Of a DNA stretch of 64,000 nucleotides, positions 1-9,066 are shown in pieces. The DNA is from Pantoea rwandensis (lineage in GTDB: Bacteria; Pseudomonadota; Gammaproteobacteria; Enterobacterales; Enterobacteriaceae). Both the position numbers and the translations under genes were made by a program. The stretch lies in the NCBI RefSeq assembly GCF_002095475.1, contig NZ_MLFR01000001.1, forward strand, positions 620,001 through 684,000. The letters run 5' to 3'. Within the stretch, counting starts at the first letter, position 1. Every line of letters begins with the position of its first letter. The notes below the pieces were generated by a model. That model worked only from the letters and a program-made list of their open reading frames with translations. It ran no database searches and was not told the origin of the DNA.

Positions 1-50
1 GTGAATTTTACACTTACGCTAACAGTTTAAACGTTATGAAGGAGTGAATT

Positions 51-515
51 GTGAAAGTGAGACGATTTCAATCAGGTGATGAAGCGGCCCTGCTCCGGGT
101 GTTCTTAACATCTATACGCAACATTTCCGCATGCGATTACACGCGAGAACAAATTGAGGCTTGGGCACCAGAGGATATGGATAAAGAGAACTGGTCCTTG
201 CGCATGAGGGCGCTGAAGCCTTTTATCGTTGAGGTGAATAACGCGATAGTCGGTTACGCAGATGTTCAAACCAATGGATACATCGACCACTTCTACGTTT
301 CCGGTCATTATCCGCGTAAAGGTGTCGGCACATTGCTAATGCGCTGCATTCATGAAGAAGCCACAAGGCTAGAATTAACCGAACTGACATCCCATGTAAG
401 TAAGACAGCTGAACCTTTATTTGTGCGGCACGGTTTTCATGTTGTCGAGCGCGGTTTTCCTGTTATTCGCGGAGTTATTTTGGAAAATGCATTGATGCGT
501 AAATCTCTGCCTTGA
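51..515 (+). CDS. GNAT family N-acetyltransferase
   Basis: A 154-residue protein with the GNAT fold: acetyl-CoA-dependent transfer of an acetyl group to an unknown amine, in the cytosol. The motif-A pyrophosphate loop RKGVGT is at about residues 89-94, preceded by the beta-4 strand YIDHFYVS. The length is normal for a stand-alone GNAT. The start is GTG at 51, with the strong ribosome site GAAGGAG at 38-44. The substrate cannot be read from the sequence; it resembles the general YafP-like branch of small acetyltransferases. No operon partner: the next gene begins 140 bases later. Confidence 0.85.
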   Translation: MKVRRFQSGDEAALLRVFLTSIRNISACDYTREQIEAWAPEDMDKENWSLRMRALKPFIVEVNNAIVGYADVQTNGYIDHFYVSGHYPRKGVGTLLMRCIHEEATRLELTELTSHVSKTAEPLFVRHGFHVVERGFPVIRGVILENALMRKSLP

Positions 516-657
516 AATCCGCTTGAATTATCACACTGCCATTTTGGATTTTATAGAGCTACATAAATTTTTCTTATGAGAAATTAATCAGTCCGTTAGA
601 TAGAAGGATGCTGATAATATTCACATCTGCGGGTAACTGTTTCCAATAGAGGTTGGA

Positions 658-1215
658 GTGGAATACAAAAATTCATTAAAGAAAATACTGTTAGATGATC
701 CTGTAAGGATGAGTATCCTATATGCGGTTCAAGCCCTAGAACTCAATGATAGTTGGATTGGAGCGGGGTTCATACGGGATGCCGTTTGGGATCACTTGCA
801 TGGATATGAGTTAAGTCCTGTTTCTGGTGATGTAGATGTCGTCTGGTTTGACTCTGAAAATTGTACTCCAGATTTTGACCGCGTTTTAGAAGAAAGACTT
901 AAACAGCAACTACATTCGTATGACTGGTCAGTAAAGAATCAAGCCAGAATGCATCTACGTAATGGTAATCATCCCTATACCTCAACGGGCAATGCCCTAT
1001 TTTACTGGCCAGAAACCGCTACGGCCGTAGCGGTCAGGTTGGGGCCGAAAGGCATTGATATCACGGCACCCTATGGGCTCTGTGATCTGTTTGAACTGCG
1101 TCTACGACCAACTCCTGCATTTGAGCGTGAAAAGCTTGATGCTTTTAAACAACGAGTCAGCACAAAGAGATGGATAGAACGCTATCCCAGGCTACAACTC
1201 AACATTCCCATATAA
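658..1215 (+). CDS. Nucleotidyltransferase family protein (DUF925-like)
   Basis: A 185-residue protein whose order of motifs matches the DUF925 / COG3575 nucleotidyltransferase family: a GAGFIRDAVWD segment at 35-45, then the GDVDVVWFD metal-binding DxD at 57-65 (Asp58, Asp60), then a C-terminal helical part. Members are predicted to transfer nucleotides to an unknown acceptor. The start is GTG at 658, behind AGAGG/GGTTGGA. The gene is AT-richer than the metabolic operons further on, in keeping with an accessory region. Confidence 0.75.
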   Translation: MEYKNSLKKILLDDPVRMSILYAVQALELNDSWIGAGFIRDAVWDHLHGYELSPVSGDVDVVWFDSENCTPDFDRVLEERLKQQLHSYDWSVKNQARMHLRNGNHPYTSTGNALFYWPETATAVAVRLGPKGIDITAPYGLCDLFELRLRPTPAFEREKLDAFKQRVSTKRWIERYPRLQLNIPI

Positions 1216-1480
1216 TAACATTCACTTACCCTGCCTACTGCTGCCCGATTCACTCCGCTCTTAATTAAACTGCCGCAGTCGAGCATGAGGCTGCAGCAAC
1301 CGATGCGCTTTAAGGTAATCAACAGCGACTGTGTCGCACCGCATGTGGAAGAAGGGTTTAATGTGGTGGTGCATGGTTAAATGTTCTCTCAATAACGACT
1401 GTTTCTTTGCCTCGGCTTTTGCTAGGCTATTTGGCTGGACTGCTTCCAGCCGCATTAGCGTTGTCGGTTAAGGAGTTTCC

Positions 1481-2140
1481 ATGTCGCCTTTCAGCAAACA
1501 TCGCCCCTTCATTTCTCTTTCTCGTCGTCAGCGCCGCCAAAAAGTCATTGAGCTTAAAAACCGTATCTATCGTGAACGTCATCGTTGTGGTGGCATTTTT
1601 TATGATTATTGCGATATACAACACTATAAAGATAACCCTGACCACATTTGGGTTTGGAGTGATATCTACTTTGTCGGCGGCGATCCTGCCGATCTGTGGA
1701 ATGCTGAGATCATCACAGTCAATATGGCGCTTCAGAATGCAGTGCACGACCGAGCATTCAATGAGGCATGGGCAATGCTCAGTAAGCAGGAACAAGAAGA
1801 TGAAGTGCGATACGAAACAACGCCCAATGTGAACAGCAAAGGCAAAATCATCAGTCATACCCTTGTGCACCGAGAAAAACAGGCTTATGAGATTTTTGGC
1901 GGGCTGACCATGTGGCAGTTTATCGAAAAGCGTGAGCGGGAAATTACGCATGATGAACCGCCGGAGGTTGTTTGTGGGTATCAGTTACTGCCGGGATTCG
2001 CTTATGGGCATGGGCTGCGGATGATTGTTGGTGCTGAGACCTTGAGTGTGCCGATTATCGAGGCAGCGATTGAGGATTTTTTGGGAAAGGGTAAGGGACG
2101 CGGCTTGATGGAAAGCGGTATAAGAGGCGCGAGGATTTAA
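1481..2140 (+). CDS. Hypothetical protein
   Basis: A 219-residue protein with a clear ribosome site (AAGGAG at 1470-1475) before ATG 1481. I do not recognise the family. It begins with a basic patch (LSRRQRRQKVIELKNR, about 12-27) and then an aromatic-rich segment (HIWVWSDIYFVGG). There is no signal peptide or membrane helix, so it is probably cytosolic. The long antisense frame over its first half is a shadow of this gene. Confidence 0.6.
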   Translation: MSPFSKHRPFISLSRRQRRQKVIELKNRIYRERHRCGGIFYDYCDIQHYKDNPDHIWVWSDIYFVGGDPADLWNAEIITVNMALQNAVHDRAFNEAWAMLSKQEQEDEVRYETTPNVNSKGKIISHTLVHREKQAYEIFGGLTMWQFIEKREREITHDEPPEVVCGYQLLPGFAYGHGLRMIVGAETLSVPIIEAAIEDFLGKGKGRGLMESGIRGARI

Positions 2141-2200
2141 GCTGCAGATTTCCATACATTCGGGAATAGGAGGGGGAAACTTTGCCACCCTCCCAGATTA

Positions 2201-2329
2201 TTATTTCCCAGTGGATTTACTAGGTTTCAAGCCAGGGGTATTTCCGGGAGTATCTTTGTTATCACGTCGGCGCTGATCAGGCTTTCCTGTCGATTTAGCT
2301 ATGGGTTTTGGACCAGGTTTAAGACCCAT
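2201..2329 (-). CDS. Small basic Pro/Gly/Lys-rich protein, 42 residues
   Basis: A 42-codon frame read right to left from ATG 2327-2329 to TAA 2201-2203. The predicted ribosome site is AAGGA, eight bases before the start. The product is very basic and low in complexity. It carries repeats of the form GLKPGPKP ... GLKP and KSTGKPDQ ... KSTGK, suggesting internal duplication and an unstructured chain. I do not know a family for it. Its start codon overlaps a possible remnant frame on the other strand. Confidence 0.45.
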   Translation of the reverse strand: MGLKPGPKPIAKSTGKPDQRRRDNKDTPGNTPGLKPSKSTGK

Positions 2330-2465
2330 GATATCTATCCTTCATAAGTTAAGAGGGGAAGCCCTCCCATCTGGTTTATGGGATGAAGCCAAGAATATCA
2401 ATAGGGTGGATACGCTACTGTGGATCAAAACATCGGAACTGATAGCATTCGAAGCCAAGCAATAA
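2328..2465 (+). pseudogene. Possible 3' remnant of an unidentified gene
   Basis: The + frame ending at TAA 2463-2465 reads like natural protein (GEALPSGLWDEAKNI, then VDTLLWIKTSELIAFEAKQ) for about 40 residues, but has no convincing ribosome site or full-length start. It may be the tail of a gene cut by rearrangement. Its family is not recognised. It could also be chance, since it overlaps the start of the small minus-strand gene. Confidence 0.25.
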
Positions 2466-2544
2466 GAACGACGAGCTGACTATCTTAGTGAGTGCTTGCA
2501 GCACGCACCGGACTCTGCATAAATACCCTAAGTCGAGGTTAAGG

Positions 2545-3135
2545 ATGATTTTACTGGGCTTTGTATCAAAAAATAGGCTCGCCAATTGGAATGGCGCCCC
2601 GCCTCACCTTCCTGATTTTCAGTTCCACGAAAAACACAGTGCTGTAATCAAAACCACCGAGCCTGAAAAGATCATGCCTCTCATCACGGCATACGATATT
2701 GGGCAAGACACGGTTATCCGAGCATTGATGTCTATCAGACAGCTGCCGCAGAAACTGCAAAAGCAGGCACAAAAAAACCACGATGATAAATTCGGTCTGC
2801 AAACCTTCACGCTTCTTCACGCGTCTGATTTAGAACTTCACTATGGGTTAAGAGGACAGTTTTGGCGCGCAGACTTTGGCCTGGAAAAAATATCTGACGC
2901 CGAAGAGTATCAGCAGCCTGCGCGGCCGGGTGCTGCGAAGCTATTGCTGCGGTATCAAGTCAATATTATTAATGACAACCAATCCGAAATTATTACAGAA
3001 ACGTTCATTCACTGCCCTGATCAAATCACTCATTATAAGATGGCCGCTTACTGGCTGGCGATTAGAGCGGGGAGCGGTCTGATCCGGCGCAGAATGTTGG
3101 GCTCTATAAAGCATAAGCTGGAAAATAAACCTTAA
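2545..3135 (+). CDS. Hypothetical protein, possibly DUF2867-like
   Basis: A 196-residue protein from ATG 2545. That start is chosen because GAGGTTAAGG lies directly before it, whereas the upstream GTG at 2488 has no ribosome site. The C-terminal part (PARPGAAKLLLRYQV, then a YWLAIRAGSGLIRRRML ending) resembles the tail of DUF2867-type proteins, a family of unknown function; this is a weak recognition. No signal peptide. It is followed 12 bases later by a cupin gene, so the two are probably co-transcribed. Confidence 0.55.
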   Translation: MILLGFVSKNRLANWNGAPPHLPDFQFHEKHSAVIKTTEPEKIMPLITAYDIGQDTVIRALMSIRQLPQKLQKQAQKNHDDKFGLQTFTLLHASDLELHYGLRGQFWRADFGLEKISDAEEYQQPARPGAAKLLLRYQVNIINDNQSEIITETFIHCPDQITHYKMAAYWLAIRAGSGLIRRRMLGSIKHKLENKP

Positions 3136-3147
3136 AAGGCAAACGGG

Positions 3148-3489
3148 ATGATTTCTAAAAAGAATGCTGAGCACTATATATGGGGTGATAATTGCGACGG
3201 TTGGTATTTAGTCAATCGACAAGACATGCTCATTATTCATGAGAAAATGCCTTCCGACACGAGTGAGACACGTCACTTTCACTCCGTTTCCAGACAATTC
3301 TTCTTCGTACTGCAGGGAGAGTTGACGATGGAACTTGAAGGTGAAAAACATGTGATTAAGGCCCAGCAGGGACTGGAAATCGCCCCTGGATTAAAACACC
3401 AGGCAAGGAACGACAGTAGATCTCCAGTTGAATTTCTTGTCATCTCCCATCCAACGCCACGAGGTGATCGTACAAATCTGACAGCCTGA
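3148..3489 (+). CDS. Single-domain cupin protein
   Basis: A 113-residue protein that is almost entirely one cupin barrel. Motif 1 is seen as RHFHSVSRQFFFVLQGE (about 47-63) with metal-type His residues and a Glu, and motif 2 as GLEIAPGLKHQARN (about 77-90). Such proteins bind a metal and act as isomerases, dioxygenases or sensors. The substrate is unknown. It lies 12 bases after the preceding unknown gene. Confidence 0.75.
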   Translation: MISKKNAEHYIWGDNCDGWYLVNRQDMLIIHEKMPSDTSETRHFHSVSRQFFFVLQGELTMELEGEKHVIKAQQGLEIAPGLKHQARNDSRSPVEFLVISHPTPRGDRTNLTA

Positions 3490-3607
3490 TATTGGCGATT
3501 GACTGCAAAACGAGTGTGGCTGCCCGATATAACTGAAGAATCAGCCCCCTTATTCTTTGCAGAGGTTTCAACTATCATGCCCCCTCACCCCTGCATAAAG
3601 ACAAATC

Positions 3608-4222
3608 ATGACTCACGAGAAAGAAGCTGAACATATTATTGATCTGTACCGAGAAGGTGCCGAAGTATGGGATAACTACCGCACAAAGCACTTCATTGAA
3701 CAGCACTGGTTAGCGCGCTTTCTCGACCTGATTCCTGCTGGCGGTGAGCTTCTGGATGTAGGCTGCGGTGCCGGTATTCCAATTGCTCAGTACTTTTTGC
3801 AGAAGCAGTTCAACGTCACGGGTGTGGATGCTTCAGAACCGATGATCGCACGCTGTCGGGAACGGTTCCCGCAGGCGCAATGGCACATTACCGATATGCG
3901 CACGCTGGCACTCGATAAGACATTTAATGGCATCATCGCATGGGACAGTTTCTTCCACCTGACTCGCGATCACCAACGCGCAATGTTTCCGCGCTTTGCT
4001 CAGCATGCTCAGGTCGGCGCTGCCTTAATGTTCACCAGCGGGCACGATGACGGCGAAGCGATGGGTACTTTTCTTGACCGTCCGCTCTATCATGCCAGCC
4101 TGGCTCACAATGAATTCCGCCAACTGCTGTCGGATAACGGTTTCAACGTAATTAAACAAGTCACAGAAGATGCAACCTGCGGTGGCAGAACGGTTTGGCT
4201 GGCACAATTCAATGGATGTTAA
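3608..4222 (+). CDS. Class I SAM-dependent methyltransferase
   Basis: A 204-residue cytosolic methyltransferase. The SAM-binding motif I LLDVGCGAGIP is at 48-58, the acidic residue of motif II follows in VTGVDAS, and IIAWDSFFHL fits motif IV. Small enteric proteins of this type methylate small molecules; the acceptor cannot be told. It stands alone and converges on the acyltransferase gene 40 bases away. Confidence 0.8.
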   Translation: MTHEKEAEHIIDLYREGAEVWDNYRTKHFIEQHWLARFLDLIPAGGELLDVGCGAGIPIAQYFLQKQFNVTGVDASEPMIARCRERFPQAQWHITDMRTLALDKTFNGIIAWDSFFHLTRDHQRAMFPRFAQHAQVGAALMFTSGHDDGEAMGTFLDRPLYHASLAHNEFRQLLSDNGFNVIKQVTEDATCGGRTVWLAQFNGC

Positions 4223-4261
4223 AGCAGCATTTTTGACATCCTGCCTCTGGATTTCAAAGGG

Positions 4262-6163
4262 TTACCTCCCCTCAATCATTCCCCACATACCCGCAAATAC
4301 CCCGCTCAGACTCTTGTTCCCCACTTCAGAAAGATGGTTGTCGTCGCGATACAGTGGCACATCCTCTCTGGCTCCGTAGCAGAAACGGCTGTCACATAAC
4401 CCTTGAGTGGCATCCAGCAAGGTGACGTCAGGCGAGAGCGCCGCGATATGCTTAAGCATCGCCAACGCATCCTGGTGACGTGATTGGTACTCGGCACGAG
4501 ACTGCTGAATTGACAACGCTTTTCCGCGCATCGCATCACGTGACATACGATAAATCACGTCATAACCGAACTCCGGCACGGGTGTCATGATAAAGACACG
4601 ATGATGGCTGGCCAGTTGTTTCACCGCAGCGCCAAAATGCTGTTGATAGGCGGCGATGGAGTTGCCGTCCTGCCTGAAGCTGTAGGTTGGCGCGCGACTG
4701 CCGCTGCCATATTCGCCGTGCAGATAAAACGACAGGCGATTGATGATCAACACGGATGCGTTGGGATATTTGCGTTCGATATCGGCTATTGCCGCCTTCA
4801 CAAAACCACCACAATCAGGGCTGGCGCTGCGTTGAATATCCGGTACCGAAGGACAACCAGACTGCGCGATGAATACCACGCCATCCTGCGGTCTGGCGCT
4901 CGCTAGAATCGAGGACAACATGGCTGAGGCGTGGCTATCACCCAGTACCACCAGATTCACTTGGCTGGCATCGCCAAACACGCACTGTGGTGACGTAACG
5001 CCGCTGAGCACGAAGCAGTTTTTAGCAAGCTCAAAGCGTTGCTGTGAATAGTGACCAATGGAGGCAACCACGGCAGGCGCGCGTGAAGGCACTCCTGCTC
5101 GAGCTACGATTGTCACGCCACACAGTATCACCAACGCAGCCTGCCCCAGCGCGATAATGGTTTTCCGGCTGAACCAACTTTGCCTGTTCTCAACCCAGGC
5201 GTAAGAAGCCCAACCGGCAGCCAATGACAGCAGGATTAAGATTAGCTGGCTGACGAACGTGACTGGCCAGTCCGCCAGATGCCAGAACACCCATAAGGGC
5301 CAATGCCATAAATAGATTGAGTAAGACGTTTTCCCAATGTGCTGCATGACGCGATGGTTTAACCATCGACTGTTCTGCACCCCCGCGTGAAGAATCAGTG
5401 CGGTGAACAACACCGGTATCAGCGTCATGATGCCGGGCCACGCGATGTTTTCATCAAACATTAGCGCACACAGTATCAGTGCCAAAATACTCACTGGCGG
5501 AACCCACCCCTGCCCGCTCAATCGGGTTTTGGGCGCCAGATACACCAATCCGCCTACCAGCATTTCCCATGCGCGGGTGGGCAACAAATAATAAGTGGCG
5601 GTGAGATGAAAATCAGTGGCAACCATTGCCAACACCAGTCCAAACGACAAGAGTGCAGCGATGCCCATAACCCAGGCAAACTGCTGGCGCAGGAAACGCG
5701 CGATGAACATTAACGCCAAAGGTAATAATAGATAAAACTGCCACTCCACGCTTAAAGACCAAGTATGCAGTAGCCATTTATACACAGAACCGGTATCAAA
5801 ATAGCCGCCCTGCTTGAAGTAGACCACATTAGATATAAAGCTGAGGCTGGAGACCGCGTGCTCCGCCATACGCTTATACTCCTCTGGCGGCATCAGGAAA
5901 TAGCCCATCAGCATTAATATCGCACATAGCATCATTAATGGCGGAATAATTCGTCTGCAACGCGCCGCATAAAACGCCATCAGTGAAAAGTTATTATGTT
6001 TAATTCTTGACAGAATAATGCTCGTCATTAAATAGCCAGAAATAACAAAAAACACATCAACACCGAGAAATCCTCCACTCACTTGGGTAAAGCCAAAGTG
6101 ATAGAGGATGACCAGCATAACCGCATAGGCTCGCAGCCCGTTAATGTCAGAGCGGAAAGTCAT
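4262..6163 (-). CDS. Acyltransferase-3 / SGNH membrane O-acetyltransferase (OafA/YrhL type)
   Basis: A 633-residue inner-membrane protein. The N-terminal two-thirds is an acyltransferase-3 domain with about ten membrane segments, opening with RSDINGLRAYAVMLVILYHF (residues 4-23) and GVDVFFVISGYLM. The C-terminal third is a periplasmic SGNH hydrolase domain: the serine block is LVVLGDSHAS and the Asp-His pair lies in DDNHLS near the end. This two-domain layout is the one used to O-acetylate lipopolysaccharide or other surface sugars. The start is ATG 6163. It is a single gene with a long upstream gap, and the specific surface target is unknown. Confidence 0.88.
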   Translation of the reverse strand: MTFRSDINGLRAYAVMLVILYHFGFTQVSGGFLGVDVFFVISGYLMTSIILSRIKHNNFSLMAFYAARCRRIIPPLMMLCAILMLMGYFLMPPEEYKRMAEHAVSSLSFISNVVYFKQGGYFDTGSVYKWLLHTWSLSVEWQFYLLLPLALMFIARFLRQQFAWVMGIAALLSFGLVLAMVATDFHLTATYYLLPTRAWEMLVGGLVYLAPKTRLSGQGWVPPVSILALILCALMFDENIAWPGIMTLIPVLFTALILHAGVQNSRWLNHRVMQHIGKTSYSIYLWHWPLWVFWHLADWPVTFVSQLILILLSLAAGWASYAWVENRQSWFSRKTIIALGQAALVILCGVTIVARAGVPSRAPAVVASIGHYSQQRFELAKNCFVLSGVTSPQCVFGDASQVNLVVLGDSHASAMLSSILASARPQDGVVFIAQSGCPSVPDIQRSASPDCGGFVKAAIADIERKYPNASVLIINRLSFYLHGEYGSGSRAPTYSFRQDGNSIAAYQQHFGAAVKQLASHHRVFIMTPVPEFGYDVIYRMSRDAMRGKALSIQQSRAEYQSRHQDALAMLKHIAALSPDVTLLDATQGLCDSRFCYGAREDVPLYRDDNHLSEVGNKSLSGVFAGMWGMIEGR

Positions 6164-6594
6164 GACGATGATTCCCTGAAAGAGGTTTCAGAGTAATGTA
6201 AAGATTGAGATAACACTCGGCAATCGGTGAAGACGTGGTGATTCCATAGTCACAATACCCATAATGGAACTGTGCATTCGGTGTTTTTTCTTAGGGCAAT
6301 GAAATTATATATCGATTATTCATTGAGTTATCAAATTAGATATAGGAAAACTTTTTATAGACTGTTTACTCATTTAAATGAAAGATCGCCAGGACATTCA
6401 GAATAATGTTAACTCTCATCAACTAATATTAACAAACCAGAAAAGATGAACAATTAATTTTTATCTGGTACTAGTGTGGCCACTATATCTTCGATTAAAC
6501 AACAGTCACATGGAGTGCGACGTAAAAGTTTAAAGATCGGGTATAAGCCACGGCATGATAAATAGACGGCGATCGTGATTGCCGTTTAACAGGG
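6164..6594. other. 431-base AT-rich intergenic stretch
   Basis: It holds the upstream region of the acyltransferase gene on the left and a possible terminator of the NUDIX gene on the right (6566-6585). The middle is very AT-rich with no convincing frame, repeat array or operator. Confidence 0.6.
6566..6585 (-). terminator. Weak hairpin downstream of the NUDIX gene
   Basis: ACGGC and GCCGT arms, with an inner ATC/GAT pairing, sit just past the stop of the minus-strand NUDIX gene and are followed by a short T-containing stretch. It is a plausible but weak intrinsic terminator. Confidence 0.35.
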
Positions 6595-7053
6595 TTACCT
6601 TCTTAGAGAATGAGTCTCTTTTCCCAACAATATCGCTAAATTCTCCGGAAAATACCGTTCCCCACTACCCTCCAGTTGTGGCAAGTTCCACCAGCGAAAG
6701 TCAGTCATTACTCGCCGCTCATGTTTACTCCATCCCGAGGTGGAGATTTCCTGCTCGCCCACATGCACCTTAAAGTATTGCTCCTGCGCTAATACCCAAT
6801 CGCCACTGGGCAATTGCATCTCAAACTCGCGATAACCCACCGCATCATCCAATTCTGTACGCGTAATGCCTGTCTCCTCAAACAATTCGCGAAGGGCTGC
6901 CTGTTTCCAATTCTCATTCTCCTCCACTGCACCACCGGGCGTAGCCCAATAGCGCTGTCCATCCAAAGCATCATCTTTGTGACTAAAACAAAACAGCAGT
7001 ACACGCTGTTGCTGATCGATAACCAGTAATCGTGCCGAAGGCCGTGTTCTCAT
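6595..7053 (-). CDS. NUDIX hydrolase
   Basis: A 152-residue cytosolic hydrolase with a complete NUDIX box (G-x5-E-x7-REUxEExGU) at residues 41-63, ending REL-FEE-TGI. The family cleaves nucleoside diphosphates linked to another group, usually with Mg2+; substrate classes range from oxidised nucleotides to ADP-ribose. The extra aromatic-rich C-terminus (residues about 100-130) does not identify a subfamily for me. It stands alone. Confidence 0.85.
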   Translation of the reverse strand: MRTRPSARLLVIDQQQRVLLFCFSHKDDALDGQRYWATPGGAVEENENWKQAALRELFEETGITRTELDDAVGYREFEMQLPSGDWVLAQEQYFKVHVGEQEISTSGWSKHERRVMTDFRWWNLPQLEGSGERYFPENLAILLGKETHSLRR

Positions 7054-7406
7054 CTTGAAATGCCTCGCTTTATCGAGCTGTTATCTTTTAACACGCAATG
7101 ATCAACGCGTGATGTTGGCCTGTGTCCACTTTTCACCTAACCACTCACCTCCCTGCTCAGGCAAAAAAACGCATGGGTCGTCATTATTCCTGCGTCCTGA
7201 ATATTTCGATCAATGCCCTGCATAAGTAAAAAACATTAAGCAGGCTGACAATCTTCCTTAGATAACTTTACATCTAAATTCGGATTCATCTATATCACTA
7301 AGTTATTAAGATCCTCTTAAGATATTTGTGCTTCACTTATTCATTGGCGAACACCACTTTTGACGCATTGCGTTATCACAATACTCTCGATGAGGAAGGG
7401 TGAATT
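7054..7406. other. 353-base intergenic stretch between divergent genes
   Basis: Upstream region shared by the NUDIX gene (leftward) and the DUF1275 gene (rightward, ribosome site GAAGGGTGA just before 7407). I see no clear operator, repeat or hidden frame in it. Confidence 0.55.
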
Positions 7407-8156
7407 ATGCTGATAAAACTGAAGCGAACCAGAACCCATGTTGAAGATCGGAATCTCGCGCTCTGCCTGGCCACGTCAGCAGGCTTGTTGAATGCTATGG
7501 CATTAGCCGCGTTTGGCTTTTTTCCCTCGCACATGTCTGGAAATATCTCGCAAATTTCCAGTGATTTGAATGAGATGGATGTCAGAAACCTGAAGATTTT
7601 TATCGCCATGATAGGTGCCTTTGTGACTGGCGCAGTAGTGGCGAGGATCTCGGTGGTACTGGGCGTGATAAATGGCCTGAGAACCATTTTCAGCTGTATT
7701 CTACTGGCTGAAGGTTTGATGCTTATTCTGACGTCGTTGTTTGAAATCTATTACTTCTCGGCCAGTAACAATGTGGAAATATTGCTGCTGCTGGCCTTCT
7801 TAATGGGTGTCCATAATTCAACCTCGACGCAGCTCTCCAACGGGCGCGTTCGTTCGACGCATATTACCGGTACGCTGACCGATGCGGGCATCTCAATAGG
7901 TTCTGTATTTGTCGCACTTTTACGCCGTGATCCTTCCAAGAATATTCGCGCTTTTAAACAGCAACTTAACACCCATCTGGTGACGATATTTTCCTTCCTT
8001 ACCGGTGGCATCGTGGGACTGTTAATTTTCAATGCGTTAGGTTTTGGTTCACTGATGGGGCCAGGGCTGATTCTGGTGGTCATCGCGTCGCTCTCCATTA
8101 TTTTTACCTTGTTTAAGGTGAAAAGCCGACGTCATGCAAAAATCGTCACTACCTGA
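7407..8156 (+). CDS. DUF1275 (YoaK-type) membrane protein
   Basis: A 249-residue inner-membrane protein with about six hydrophobic helices. The family signature is near the start: a helix with SAGLLNAMALAAFGFFPSHM, then SGN (residues about 24-48). DUF1275/YoaK proteins are of unknown transport or sensing function. A second signature-like half (FLMGVHNSTSTQ, then THITGTLTD) lies around 130-155. It stands upstream of a LysE-family gene by 66 bases and may share a transcript with it. Confidence 0.8.
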   Translation: MLIKLKRTRTHVEDRNLALCLATSAGLLNAMALAAFGFFPSHMSGNISQISSDLNEMDVRNLKIFIAMIGAFVTGAVVARISVVLGVINGLRTIFSCILLAEGLMLILTSLFEIYYFSASNNVEILLLLAFLMGVHNSTSTQLSNGRVRSTHITGTLTDAGISIGSVFVALLRRDPSKNIRAFKQQLNTHLVTIFSFLTGGIVGLLIFNALGFGSLMGPGLILVVIASLSIIFTLFKVKSRRHAKIVTT

Positions 8157-8222
8157 GCATGGTAAATCTCAACGTCAGGCGATATAACAGGGGAAAGGAC
8201 ACCCACCATCGCAGAGGAATAC

Positions 8223-8852
8223 ATGGCGCTTTCACACGAACTCATTCTGATCTACACCACCTATTTTGTTGCCACTGCCAGCCCTGGCCCCAGCAATATG
8301 GCGATTATGGGTACGGCAATGAAAAAGGGGCGCAGCGCGGGATTAGCTCTGGCAAGTGGTGTGATTGGCGGTTCGATGATGTGGGCGCTACTGGCGGCCT
8401 GCGGTGTGTTAACCGTGCTGGCGACCTTCGCTCAGTTACTGATTGTGCTGAAAATCGGTGGCGGCCTGTATCTGTTATGGTTGGCGTTCAAGGCGGGCAA
8501 ATCTGCACTACGCCGCCCTGATGCCACAGAATTTGCCGCGACGGGCGAGAAAGTCACGTTCGTGAAGTTGTTTCGCCAAGGCATTTTAATGCACGTTGGC
8601 AATCCCAAAGCCATTCTGACGTGGGTGGCGATCATGTCTGTGGCGTTGAAACCCGATGCGGCGGCGTCAACTTTACCGATGATTATTATCGGTTGTGCTG
8701 CCATTTGTATCTTTGTGTTCTGCGGCTATGCACTGCTGTTTTCGACTGCAGTAATGGCGGCGTTCTATCGTCGTATCCGCCGTGGACTCGATGCGCTGTT
8801 AGCCTGCTGCTTCGCGCTAGCGGGTTTGAAATTGGTTTTAAGCCGCAGTTAG
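8223..8852 (+). CDS. LysE/RhtB family amino-acid exporter
   Basis: A 209-residue inner-membrane exporter with the LysE/RhtB signature early in the protein (TPGPSN-like ASPGPSNMAIMGTAM, about 18-32, then the GxxxGxxxG helix SGVIGGSMMW) and about six membrane helices. Members extrude amino acids such as homoserine, threonine or lysine by proton exchange; which one is not evident. ATG 8223 is preceded by AGAGGAA. Confidence 0.87.
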   Translation: MALSHELILIYTTYFVATASPGPSNMAIMGTAMKKGRSAGLALASGVIGGSMMWALLAACGVLTVLATFAQLLIVLKIGGGLYLLWLAFKAGKSALRRPDATEFAATGEKVTFVKLFRQGILMHVGNPKAILTWVAIMSVALKPDAAASTLPMIIIGCAAICIFVFCGYALLFSTAVMAAFYRRIRRGLDALLACCFALAGLKLVLSRS

Positions 8853-8863
8853 GAAATACATCA

Positions 8864-9046
8864 TGATTAACCGCATCAGCATCCAGAGATGCTGCCCGCC
8901 CTGGCTTCATTGATTGTGGAAGCTGCACGTTACAGCCAATTTGGTTAACCAGTCACTCCCCACGTTTAGCGGAGTTGATTGGATCTGCGCAGAATTTTCG
9001 CCTCTATCAACTGGCGAATCAACAGGGAGAAACGGTGCTGGCCTGA
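8864..9046 (+). pseudogene. Degenerate GNAT acetyltransferase fragment
   Basis: Right after the LysE-type gene there is a start-like ATG (8864), then in another frame (8889-8948) a stretch reading MLPALASLIVEAARYSQFG, then after a stop a third-frame piece (8966-9046) reading LAELIGSAQNFRLYQLANQQ. Both pieces look like the N-terminal region of small GNAT acetyltransferases. The order is right but frames are broken and the acetyl-CoA site is gone. I read it as a decayed gene, not a functional protein. Confidence 0.4.
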
Positions 9047-9066
9047 TGTCAGCACCGTTTGCATAA

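Noticed and set aside
1246..1380. Coding-like tail (RFKVINSDC..., VVVHG) before the gene at 1481
   Set aside because: About 40 codons without a start or family match; could be a scrap but too weak to call.
1427..1951. Long antisense frame over the 219-residue hypothetical gene
   Set aside because: It has no ribosome site, and the + frame has a strong one and better protein character.
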